Shown here piece by piece: positions 1 through 5,009 of a stretch of DNA of 6,582 bases. The first letter of the stretch is position 1, and every line of letters starts with the position of its first letter. The stretch comes from Oscillospiraceae bacterium. GTDB taxonomy: Bacteria; Bacillota; Clostridia; Oscillospirales; CAG-272. The position numbers and the translations under genes were made by a program. The stretch is from contig SVRB01000073.1 in NCBI GenBank assembly GCA_015065045.1, positions 1 to 6,582 of the forward strand, read 5' to 3'. The notes under the pieces are model-generated. The model saw only the letters and a list, made by a program, of their open reading frames with translations, searched no databases and was not told where the DNA came from.

Positions 1-652
1 CGAACGAAGTATGACGTCTGCCCGATGAGTCAAAGGGAGAAACACGAACCAAACGGTGAACACCGTTTTCGCCCTTTAAATAACCGTAAGCGTTTTCGCC
101 CTCTATCATTATCGTAGCACTCTTAAGACCTGCTTCATCGCCATCAAGCCAGTCAATAAGCTTAACGTTAAAGCCGTTACGCTCGCCCCATCTTGTATAC
201 ATACGGTAGAGCATCTGCGCCCAGTCCTGAGCTTCTGTTCCGCCGGCACCGGGATGGAAGGAAACGATCGCGTTATTTTTATCATATTCACCCGAAAGCA
301 ACGTTGCTATTCTTCTTGTTTCTATTTCCTTGACAATAGAATCTCTTTCCGAAATTACCTCTTCAAGAACGCTTTCGTCGTTTTCTTCGAGTCCCATTTC
401 AGCAAGAACGCCTGCATCCTCACATCTTTTCTTAAGATTTTCAAACGCTTCTATCTTGCCCTTCATAGATTTTATCTGCTGAAGAATGGTGCTTGACTCG
501 GGATTATTCCAGAATCCGGGGTCCAAAGTTTTTTCTTCAAGAGCTGCAACGCTAACTCTGAGCTCTTCTATTTTCATAGCATTACCGAGCTCATCTATCT
601 CTTCATCAATTTTTATAAGCTCTCTTTTCGCCTCTTCAAGTTGTATAATCAA
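1..652 (-). CDS. prfB: Peptide chain release factor 2, N-terminal part (runs off the left edge)
   Basis: RF2 reads UGA and UAA stop codons in the ribosomal A site and triggers release of the finished protein. The open frame runs from a TTG at 650-652 off the window edge, giving 217 residues. The N-terminal helical domain contains DPGFWNN (about residues 44-50). It is followed by the conserved HPGAGGTEAQDW block and YRMYTRWGER. The SPF tripeptide that separates RF2 from RF1 is at residues 205-207, inside SPFDSSGRRHTSF. The catalytic GGQ loop lies beyond the window. The TTG start is chosen because a perfect AGGAGG (660-665) sits 7 bases upstream. It also gives about 26 residues before the conserved block, close to the length I recall for Bacillus subtilis RF2. 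The in-frame UGA and CTTTGA slip site found in many prfB genes are absent; sense codons occupy that place. The gene is preceded by its own promoter. Confidence 0.95.
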   Translation of the reverse strand, partial: MIIQLEEAKRELIKIDEEIDELGNAMKIEELRVSVAALEEKTLDPGFWNNPESSTILQQIKSMKGKIEAFENLKKRCEDAGVLAEMGLEENDESVLEEVISERDSIVKEIETRRIATLLSGEYDKNNAIVSFHPGAGGTEAQDWAQMLYRMYTRWGERNGFNVKLIDWLDGDEAGLKSATIMIEGENAYGYLKGENGVHRLVRVSPFDSSGRRHTSF

Positions 653-665
653 GGGAAATCCTCCT
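650..665 (-). promoter_or_regulatory. Ribosome binding site and TTG start of prfB
   Basis: On the minus strand AGGAGG (660-665) is followed by seven bases and then TTG (650-652). No ATG with a comparable site exists upstream, and the reading frame aligns with RF2 from this codon on. The strong site supports the non-ATG start. Confidence 0.8.
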
Positions 666-705
666 AAAAAACACAGTCAATCTTTTGTTTGTCTATAACA
701 TTACC

Positions 706-734
706 ATTATAAACAAAAATCTGCCTTTTGTAAA
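706..734 (-). promoter_or_regulatory. Sigma-A type promoter of prfB
   Basis: The minus strand shows TTTACA (729-734), a 17-base spacer and a perfect TATAAT (706-711). The expected transcript start is near 699, giving a leader of roughly 47 bases before the TTG. The promoter lies 25 bases beyond the stop codon of the upstream nif3 gene. prfB can therefore be transcribed on its own, although no terminator separates it from nif3. Confidence 0.75.
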
Positions 735-758
735 CAATTTTTGCTAAATAAATTATAT

Positions 759-1514
759 TTAAATAACAAATGCGGGATTGCTTTCTATAATTTCGGTAAT
801 AATTTCACCGTCAAAATCCTTTACCATTTTTTCTATACGGGAGCAAACCAAGTTTTCAGTAAAATAGTGGCCGCCGCATATCAAATTTAATCCCAATTCT
901 TTTGCATCGTGCTCGTAATTATAAGGCATCTCTCCCGTCACGAAAGTATCACAACCGCATAGTAAAGCCTCGCTTAAATATCCCTTACCGCTTCCACCGA
1001 CAACCGCAACCTTTGATACTTCTTTGCCGCCGTCAACGCATATAATTTTATCGGCCGATATATTCGCTTTTAATTTTTCGGCAAATGCAACTAAAGATAC
1101 GCTTTCAACCTCTCCCATTCTTCCGACATCAGAAAAATCGCTTACGTTTTTAAGCTCCATAGCCTCAGCCAACGCATCGTTCACGCCGCCTTTAACCTTA
1201 TCAAGTCGGGTGTGGAACGAGAATACTGCTATATCATTCTTTATAAGCTTACATATTTTTCTGCCAATCGGATTCGAGCCGTCCACACAGCGAACGGGAT
1301 CAAATATCATAGGGTGATGCGAAATTATGCAGTCAAATTTATTTTCAACAGCATAGTCAATAACGCTATTTGTAACGTCAAGACAGATCAGAACCTTTTT
1401 CACTTCTTTTTCGGGAGCAGGTACACACATTCTTCCGTCGTTATCCCATTCGCACGACAATTCACTCGGAATAATATTATTAAAATAATCATAAAAACGT
1501 TCTACACTTGCCAT
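759..1514 (-). CDS. Nif3-like dinuclear metal centre protein (YbgI/YqfO family)
   Basis: This is a 251-residue member of the NIF3/YbgI family, cytosolic hexameric proteins with a two-metal site. Their substrate is not settled; GTP cyclohydrolase 1 type 2 is the common but doubtful database name. Visible metal-ligand motifs are SHHP (His66, His67), FHTRLD (His101, Asp105) and GGHYFTEN (His216, Glu220). The N-terminal WDNDG (23-27) corresponds to the family WDNVG motif. The length matches short forms such as Escherichia coli YbgI. The longer B. subtilis YqfO carries an inserted middle domain that is missing here. The ATG is preceded by GAGGG at 1521-1525 with 6 bases of spacing. It lies one base after the TAG of trmK, so the two are very likely translated from one message. 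The trmK-nif3 order is common in Firmicutes. Confidence 0.92.
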   Translation of the reverse strand: MASVERFYDYFNNIIPSELSCEWDNDGRMCVPAPEKEVKKVLICLDVTNSVIDYAVENKFDCIISHHPMIFDPVRCVDGSNPIGRKICKLIKNDIAVFSFHTRLDKVKGGVNDALAEAMELKNVSDFSDVGRMGEVESVSLVAFAEKLKANISADKIICVDGGKEVSKVAVVGGSGKGYLSEALLCGCDTFVTGEMPYNYEHDAKELGLNLICGGHYFTENLVCSRIEKMVKDFDGEIITEIIESNPAFVI

Positions 1515-1515
1515 A

Positions 1516-2202
1516 CTACACCCTCATATTCTCCGATATTTTTATCAATTCATCTAAGCATTTCTTTTCGTCTTCAGCTTCTATTCCTGCAGATGCCTTG
1601 CCGTCCAACTTAGCCTTCGTTCTCTTTATAACCTTTTCAAGAAGCTCGCCTAAAAGATCGCATCTTTTTTCTATATTTATCCTTCCGAGCAAATACTCAG
1701 AAGACTCCATTTTTGTTATCATTCCGTTATATACAGCGCATATGATCTGATAAATCTTGCCTTCTTTTACTATATATTCATCTATAATTTCGTATCCGTT
1801 TTCACACAAATACTGCCTTAAGCTGTCTTCTTTGGTCATCGGCTGAAGAATAAATTTTACACCATTTTTATCAATAGTCGCCTTTTCCAATATATTCTCG
1901 ATCAACTCTCCGCCCATACCCGCAATAACAACGTCGGTGGGAGAATATTTTTCGATTCCGACAAGTCCGTCTGTCAAACAAGTATCAATAACAGCCGAAA
2001 GCCCGTGCTTTTCTATATTACTTTCAGCCTTTTTCAAAGGCATATCGTTAATGTCAGCCGCAACAGCCCTTGATATCCTGCCTGTCTGCGCAAGATATAC
2101 GGGAAGCTTTCCGTGATCCGTACCTATGTCCGCCAAAACTGCACCCCGTCTTACACATTCGGCTATACACGTCATTCTGTTGTCTAAAACAATATTTGCC
2201 AA
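1516..2202 (-). CDS. trmK: tRNA (adenine22-N1)-methyltransferase TrmK
   Basis: TrmK transfers a methyl group from S-adenosylmethionine to N1 of adenine 22 in the D-loop region of tRNAs. From the TTG start it has 228 residues. It has a Rossmann methyltransferase fold with motif I ADIGTDHGKLP (24-34), an acidic residue for the SAM ribose (Asp50), TDGL (77-80), the family signature AGMGGELI (94-101) and LQPM (119-122). The C-terminal third is rich in Lys and Glu and probably helical, matching the coiled-coil tail of the family. Start choice: a GTG at 2206-2208 is in frame, but AGGCGG (2210-2215) lies only one base from it. The TTG at 2200-2202 is seven bases from the same site and is preferred. 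The downstream nif3 gene follows after one base. The name rests on family motifs and context. Confidence 0.9.
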   Translation of the reverse strand: MANIVLDNRMTCIAECVRRGAVLADIGTDHGKLPVYLAQTGRISRAVAADINDMPLKKAESNIEKHGLSAVIDTCLTDGLVGIEKYSPTDVVIAGMGGELIENILEKATIDKNGVKFILQPMTKEDSLRQYLCENGYEIIDEYIVKEGKIYQIICAVYNGMITKMESSEYLLGRINIEKRCDLLGELLEKVIKRTKAKLDGKASAGIEAEDEKKCLDELIKISENMRV

Positions 2203-2215
2203 AACCACACCGCCT
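2200..2215 (-). promoter_or_regulatory. Ribosome binding site that decides the trmK start
   Basis: On the minus strand AGGCGG (2210-2215) is followed by TGTGGTT and then TTG (2200-2202). The seven-base gap fits the TTG, whereas the GTG at 2206-2208 would be only one base away. This moves the start two codons inward from the longest frame. Confidence 0.6.
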
Positions 2216-2226
2216 ATTTTTTCAAT

Positions 2227-2265
2227 AAAAAAAGAACAAAAAGGGGCTTACTTATAAGCCCCTTT
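2227..2265 (-). terminator. Rho-independent terminator after the DUF1858 gene
   Basis: The arms at 2240-2250 and 2255-2265 form an 11-bp stem with a four-base loop, containing GGGGCTTA paired with TAAGCCCC. On the minus strand it is followed by a U-rich run (TTTGTTCTTTTTTT). It begins 8 bases after the DUF1858 stop codon and ends about 12 bases before the trmK ribosome binding site, so it also sits between the DUF1858 transcript and trmK. Confidence 0.85.
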
Positions 2266-2273
2266 AATGTCAA

Positions 2274-2477
2274 TTAGTTCTTCGCTGCAAAATATGCGTT
2301 AAGCTTGTCAACAAGCTCATCTGCATTAGTTCCGTGAACTGCACAAGCAGCTTCGATGCTTTCGCCTCTGGATGCGGGGCAACCGAGACAGTGCATTCCG
2401 ATAGCAAAGAAAAATTCCGCTGTTCCTCTATCATAATCAAGAACATCGCCGATAATAGACTGTTTTGTTACTTTCAT
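2274..2477 (-). CDS. DUF1858 small CxxC protein (hybrid-cluster-protein-associated redox domain type)
   Basis: This 67-residue cytosolic protein covers exactly one DUF1858 domain. It contains the signature GMHCLGCPASRGES, giving Cys30-x-x-Cys33, and a third cysteine in EAACAVHG (Cys45). Families of this type are annotated as a redox-disulfide domain found near hybrid cluster protein or alone. The biochemical job is not established, and I infer only thiol chemistry or metal binding. The ATG has GGAGGT at 2486-2491 with 8 bases of spacing. A consensus promoter lies upstream and a strong terminator follows, so it is a single-gene transcript. It is divergent from the HIT gene, but no functional link between the two is shown by the sequence. 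No hybrid cluster protein gene is in the window. Confidence 0.88.
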   Translation of the reverse strand: MKVTKQSIIGDVLDYDRGTAEFFFAIGMHCLGCPASRGESIEAACAVHGTNADELVDKLNAYFAAKN

Positions 2478-2514
2478 TTTAATATACCTCCATGATAAAT
2501 ATTATGTTACCTTT

Positions 2515-2543
2515 ATTATACCCTTTTTTAAATATATTGTCAA
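2515..2543 (-). promoter_or_regulatory. Consensus promoter of the DUF1858 gene
   Basis: The minus strand carries a perfect TTGACA (2538-2543), a 17-base spacer and a perfect TATAAT (2515-2520). Transcription should begin near 2508, about 31 bases before the ATG. It is the strongest-looking promoter in the window and suggests high, constitutive expression. Confidence 0.88.
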
Positions 2544-2596
2544 TAATCTTTGTTATTTGATGTTATTTTTTTATAAAAATATAATTATATATATCA

Positions 2597-2625
2597 TTGA
2601 CATTTATTGAAAAATGAATTAAAAT
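2597..2625 (+). promoter_or_regulatory. Promoter of the HIT gene
   Basis: The plus strand has TTGACA (2597-2602), a 17-base spacer and TAAAAT (2620-2625). A TATAAT at 2640-2645 is a second possible -10 box but has no good -35 at the right distance. The predicted leader is about 45 bases. This promoter and the DUF1858 promoter point away from each other, with about 53 bases between their -35 boxes. Confidence 0.65.
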
Positions 2626-2676
2626 TAAACTTACGATAATATAATGTATTATTAAAAAGAAAGCGAGAATTAAATT

Positions 2677-3015
2677 ATGGATTGTATTTTTTGCAAAATT
2701 ATTTCAGGAGATATTCCGTCAAACAAAGTTTATGAAGACGAGCAGATACTCGCATTTCACGATATTAACCCCCAAGCGCCCGTTCACGTCATCGTTATCC
2801 CTAAGCAGCACATTCAGTCCGCTGATGAAGTAAATGAATTCAACAGCCCTATTATTGCTAAAATATTCGAGTCTATTCCCAAAATTGCAAAGAAGTGCAA
2901 TCTTGAAAACGGTTATAGAATTATTACAAATATCGGAAATGACGGCTGTCAGTCCGTTCCGCATATACACTTCCATCTTCTCGGCGGTAAGAAGCTCCCC
3001 GAAAGCATCGTGTAA
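2677..3015 (+). CDS. HIT-family (HINT-like) nucleotide-binding hydrolase
   Basis: This 112-residue protein is the usual size for bacterial HINT proteins, purine nucleotide phosphoramidases or nucleotidyl hydrolases that act as cytosolic dimers. The N-terminus has CIFCKI (Cys3, Cys6), half of the zinc site seen in many members, with His45 in PKQHI as a likely further ligand. The histidine triad HIHFHLLGG places His96, His98 and His100, with His98 expected to be the nucleophile by family comparison. The fold elements PVHVIVIPK and GYRIITNIGNDG are typical. The ribosome binding site is weak (AAAGAAAGCGAG about 8-18 bases upstream), but the ATG matches the family N-terminus exactly. It has its own promoter and terminator. 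The true substrate cannot be told from sequence. Confidence 0.94.
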   Translation: MDCIFCKIISGDIPSNKVYEDEQILAFHDINPQAPVHVIVIPKQHIQSADEVNEFNSPIIAKIFESIPKIAKKCNLENGYRIITNIGNDGCQSVPHIHFHLLGGKKLPESIV

Positions 3016-3022
3016 AAATTTC

Positions 3023-3051
3023 AAACACCACCCTCAAAGGTGGTGTTTTTT
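3023..3051 (+). terminator. Rho-independent terminator of the HIT gene
   Basis: AAACACCACC (3023-3032) pairs with GGTGGTGTTT (3039-3048), forming a 10-bp stem around a six-base loop. The run of T at 3046-3051 follows. It starts 8 bases after the HIT stop codon. Confidence 0.9.
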
Positions 3052-3058
3052 GTATCAT

Positions 3059-3107
3059 CAAAAAAGGGCGGATATGAAATCCGCCCTTTTATTATTTAGG
3101 ATTTATT
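3059..3107. repeat. Palindromic repeat element, copy A
   Basis: The core GGGCGGAT (3066-3073), loop ATGAA and ATCCGCCC (3079-3086) is a perfect inverted repeat, extended to 12 bp by AAAA/TTTT. The same core, including the identical loop, the A-run to its left and a conserved AGGATTTATT to its right (3098-3107), recurs at 4147-4194 in the same orientation. From memory, short GC-rich palindromes of this kind are dispersed in many copies in Oscillospiraceae-like genomes. Only the two copies here are directly seen. Confidence 0.85.
3060..3090 (-). terminator. Terminator of the PepSY-like gene, formed by repeat copy A
   Basis: Read on the minus strand, the hairpin AAAAGGGCGGAT / ATCCGCCCTTTT is followed by a run of six T (3060-3065), about 47 bases after the stop codon of the 3137-3952 gene. 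Read on the plus strand it is followed by TTTTATTATTT and could back up the HIT terminator, so it may work in both directions. Confidence 0.75.
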
Positions 3108-3136
3108 ATTTTGCCAAGTAATAACACTTGCGCAAT

Positions 3137-3952
3137 TTACTTTATAGTCAGCAATAATTTCACGGTTTCACCGTTTTTTATGTCGGTTTTATACTTAAAA
3201 CTTATTGTGTATAGTAATGCTATATTATCATGATCATGTTTAAGCAATATAAAATTATCAACAGAGTAATCATCTAAATCTATTTTATCCTTATAAATAG
3301 ATTTCAGTTTTGCTTCTATAACTTTTTTTGCTTTTTCTTCATCAATCTTGATAGTATCAACATTTTCAAATGATCCTAACGTATATTTTCCAAAAACAGC
3401 AACATTACCATTTTCTTCAACACCAACTGTTAATCTATCCACAGTCTTATACCCATTTACTTCTCTGAAATAATCAAAAGAATATGCGCTACCGTATTTA
3501 TATTCTTCAACTTTATATTCAGATAAATCAATATAATCATCTGCAATCAAATCTGCAATTTCTTTGCATTTTTCTTTACTTATCGCATTTCCTCCGAAAG
3601 ATGCATCAAGAAAATATATAGAAGACAATTCTCCTGTTTTGCCATTTATCTCAAAGTAAAAATTGTCCCCCTTATATTTATGAGAAGTGTATAAATTTGG
3701 TACATTAATTATAGAACAATCATATTCACCGGAATAGGTCTTCCCATTAAATGTAACGGTTGCTTCCTTAGGGGCTGATTTATCTTGATGGTCTCTCGTC
3801 TTAGAACTATCCCACAACGGAAACTCAGAAGTTCCAACCTGTTGCGCTGTGTATTCTACGTTACACATATTATAGATAATAACACCAGCGGCAATCATAA
3901 CCAATAAAACAATAGGGATCAATACACTTATAAGTCGTTTATTTACTTTCAT
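3137..3952 (-). CDS. Membrane-anchored PepSY/YcdB-like protein of unknown function
   Basis: I do not recognise a named gene. The product has 271 residues from the ATG at 3952. Residues 7-27 form one hydrophobic segment after a basic start (MKVNKR), so the rest should lie outside the membrane. Cys30 follows the segment but does not fit a lipobox. The exported part has two blocks that look like PepSY/YcdB-type units: FEINGKTGELSSIYF followed by SKEKCKEIADLIADDY, and IDEEKAKKVIEAKLKSIY near residue 200. FREVNGYKT and VEENGNVAVF lie between them. Such domains often bind or inhibit extracellular peptidases, but this is only a weak resemblance. Start choice: a GTG three codons upstream is in frame, but GAGGT (3960-3964) overlaps it and sits 7 bases from the ATG. 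The gene is visibly more AT-rich than its neighbours and lies between two direct repeat copies, which suggests an accessory gene. Confidence 0.75.
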   Translation of the reverse strand: MKVNKRLISVLIPIVLLVMIAAGVIIYNMCNVEYTAQQVGTSEFPLWDSSKTRDHQDKSAPKEATVTFNGKTYSGEYDCSIINVPNLYTSHKYKGDNFYFEINGKTGELSSIYFLDASFGGNAISKEKCKEIADLIADDYIDLSEYKVEEYKYGSAYSFDYFREVNGYKTVDRLTVGVEENGNVAVFGKYTLGSFENVDTIKIDEEKAKKVIEAKLKSIYKDKIDLDDYSVDNFILLKHDHDNIALLYTISFKYKTDIKNGETVKLLLTIK

Positions 3953-3982
3953 TACAATCACCTCACTATTATTTCTATAATA

Positions 3983-4012
3983 ATTTTATCATACAAACTT
4001 CCGAGAAATCAA
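3983..4012 (-). promoter_or_regulatory. Probable promoter of the PepSY-like gene
   Basis: The minus strand has TTGATT (4007-4012), an 18-base spacer and TAAAAT (3983-3988), about 30 bases before the ATG. Matches are fair rather than perfect, and the region is AT-rich, so chance matches are possible. Confidence 0.5.
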
Positions 4013-4024
4013 GCATATTATGCT
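4012..4024. promoter_or_regulatory. Perfect 13-base palindrome touching the -35 box
   Basis: AGCATA-T-TATGCT is an exact inverted repeat that overlaps the last base of the proposed -35 box of the PepSY-like gene. Its position would suit a binding site for a regulator, but no regulator gene is near and short palindromes are frequent in AT-rich DNA. Confidence 0.25.
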
Positions 4025-4095
4025 GTTTTTTGACATTCTCCGTTTTTTATAATTTTCAAAACTTAAAATAATATATTTTGCACAAAATAAAACCT

Positions 4096-4127
4096 CCATC
4101 TGAGGAGAGAGCTCCCTCGTCAGATGG
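4096..4127. repeat. Second GC-rich hairpin, CCATCTGA/TCAGATGG type
   Basis: CCATCTGA (4096-4103) pairs perfectly with TCAGATGG (4120-4127) around a 16-base interior containing GGAG...CTCC. It lies 19 bases from repeat copy B inside an otherwise gene-free 248-base stretch. It looks like a separate dispersed palindromic element inserted next to copy B. Only one copy is in this window, so the repeat status is recalled and inferred rather than seen. Confidence 0.5.
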
Positions 4128-4146
4128 AACTAAAAAGTTAGTTCAA

Positions 4147-4194
4147 CAAAAAAGGGCGGATATGAAATCCGCCCCTACATTTTTAGGATTTATT
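4147..4194. repeat. Palindromic repeat element, copy B
   Basis: This is the second copy of the element at 3059-3107, in the same orientation. Bases 4147-4174 match copy A exactly from CAAAAAAGGGCGG through ATCCGCCC. The next stretch differs (CTACATTTTT against TTTTATTATTT), and AGGATTTATT (4185-4194) is shared again. The stem is GGGCGGAT (4154-4161) with ATCCGCCC (4167-4174), loop ATGAA. Confidence 0.85.
4148..4174 (-). terminator. Terminator of thiT, formed by repeat copy B
   Basis: On the minus strand the 8-bp GC-rich stem is followed by six T (4148-4153). It begins 26 bases after the thiT stop codon. No other terminator candidate exists before the PepSY-like gene promoter. Confidence 0.75.
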
Positions 4195-4200
4195 GAATCT

Positions 4201-4815
4201 TTATGCGTTTCTTGTATTCTTCTTAAGAATTCCAAGAAGCATTACTATAGCGGGAACTGCAACAATCGTCATTACAGTTTCCGGACCTATATAGGTAATG
4301 TTATATACGAATGAGTAAATCCACATTCCAACTGTGTGCACATATTCATTCCAGTCACCATTTTTGGTAATTTCATACCATACGACAGCACCGTTTATGA
4401 AATGGCTCATAAATCTAACCACACACGCAAACAACACACCGCAGAATACAGTTATTGTCTCGTTAGTCTTTTCGTTCTTTGTAAATTTGAGCTTTCTGAA
4501 TGCTCCCGCAAGACCTATTGCCGTATACGCCACAATGTAATCGAGAAGAATAACAACTATAATTCCCGTTACCGTCGGAACGTATGCAAAATTACCTGCG
4601 CCAAGCCAAAGCTTGAATACAGAATACACAAATGCAGAACCGAGCCCCCAGCCAAGTCCGTGTCTTATGGATATAATCATAAGAGGAACCATAGAAAACA
4701 GGGTTACAGAACCGCCAAGCGGCGCTTCATAGATCTTTATAAACGACAAAATTATTGTAGCCGCTATAAGAATCGAACATTCGACCATTACTCTTGTTTT
4801 AGTCTTTTTATTCAT
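4201..4815 (-). CDS. thiT: Thiamine-binding S component of an ECF transporter (ThiT)
   Basis: ThiT is the integral membrane subunit that binds thiamine and passes it to an energy-coupling factor module (EcfA/EcfA'/EcfT), which is not in this window. The product has 204 residues and about six hydrophobic segments. Recognisable family elements are PLGGSVTLFSMVPL (32-45), the LDY motif (Asp92-Tyr93, where Lactococcus lactis ThiT has Glu-Tyr), His138 and Trp146 in the RFMSHFINGAVVW stretch, and Tyr167 plus Asn172 in YSFVYN. The His-Trp and Tyr-Asn spacings equal those of the thiamine-binding residues I recall from the L. lactis structure. The ATG is chosen over an in-frame GTG three codons upstream because AAAGG (4824-4828) is 8 bases from the ATG. 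A TPP riboswitch and terminator upstream independently support thiamine uptake as its job. Confidence 0.95.
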   Translation of the reverse strand: MNKKTKTRVMVECSILIAATIILSFIKIYEAPLGGSVTLFSMVPLMIISIRHGLGWGLGSAFVYSVFKLWLGAGNFAYVPTVTGIIVVILLDYIVAYTAIGLAGAFRKLKFTKNEKTNETITVFCGVLFACVVRFMSHFINGAVVWYEITKNGDWNEYVHTVGMWIYSFVYNITYIGPETVMTIVAVPAIVMLLGILKKNTRNA

Positions 4816-4955
4816 AACTTTCACCTTTATTTCTGTCTTAATTTATTGATATATGTAAAAAACGGTGAGCCGAGTTGAAGCTTACATTCCTTGAGCTCTA
4901 AGGTGTAAATCGACCAACAGTTATACCACTTTTGCAATAATGACATAACATTAAG
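4816..4955 (-). other. Structured leader between the riboswitch terminator and thiT
   Basis: About 140 bases separate the terminator from the thiT start and hold no convincing gene. On the minus strand an imperfect hairpin is visible: TTACA (4904-4908) with TGTAA (4882-4886), and CCTT (4900-4903) with AAGG (4889-4892) around a 7-base loop. It can be closed by GTTG (4915-4918) with CAAC (4874-4877). A short CGGCTCACCG followed by six T (4858-4873 region) comes next. TGGTATAAC (4920-4928) resembles an extended -10 promoter element without a good -35. The function is unknown. Confidence 0.4.
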
Positions 4956-4995
4956 AAACAAAAAATCCTCGTTTGAAAAACCAAACGAGGATTTT
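4956..4995 (-). terminator. Riboswitch-controlled rho-independent terminator before thiT
   Basis: A perfect 14-bp stem pairs 4962-4975 with 4982-4995 around a six-base loop. On the minus strand it reads AAAATCCTCGTTTG, loop, CAAACGAGGATTTT, and runs into TTTTTTGTTT. It sits 14 bases after the end of the TPP aptamer, the standard arrangement for transcription attenuation. It is probably also the end of the rpsB-tsf transcript. Confidence 0.92.
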
Positions 4996-5009
4996 GAATC
5001 TTCTAACAT

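Noticed and set aside
60..120. Repeated GGGCGAAAACG strings in prfB as a possible direct repeat.
   Set aside because: They encode two Gly-Glu-Asn triplets in the conserved RF2 block EGENAYGYLKGENG, so the repetition is due to coding.
4028..4055. TTGACA near 4029 followed by TATAAT on the plus strand as a promoter.
   Set aside because: The spacer is only 12 bases and no plus-strand gene follows.
4078..4314. Plus-strand frame of 78 codons beginning before repeat copy B.
   Set aside because: It is a translation of the two palindromes and then of the antisense of thiT. The shared peptide RADMKSA with a frame at 2834-3121 comes only from the repeat.
4336..4878. Long plus-strand frame (180 codons) opposite thiT.
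   Set aside because: It lies antisense to a well-supported membrane protein gene, has no ribosome binding site, and its Arg/Lys/Cys-rich translation resembles no family.
4827..5009. A 60-codon minus-strand frame running from the riboswitch end through the terminator towards thiT, as a possible leader peptide.
   Set aside because: Its ATG lies in the riboswitch 3' edge without a ribosome binding site, the frame reads through the terminator stem, and the composition has no protein-like pattern.
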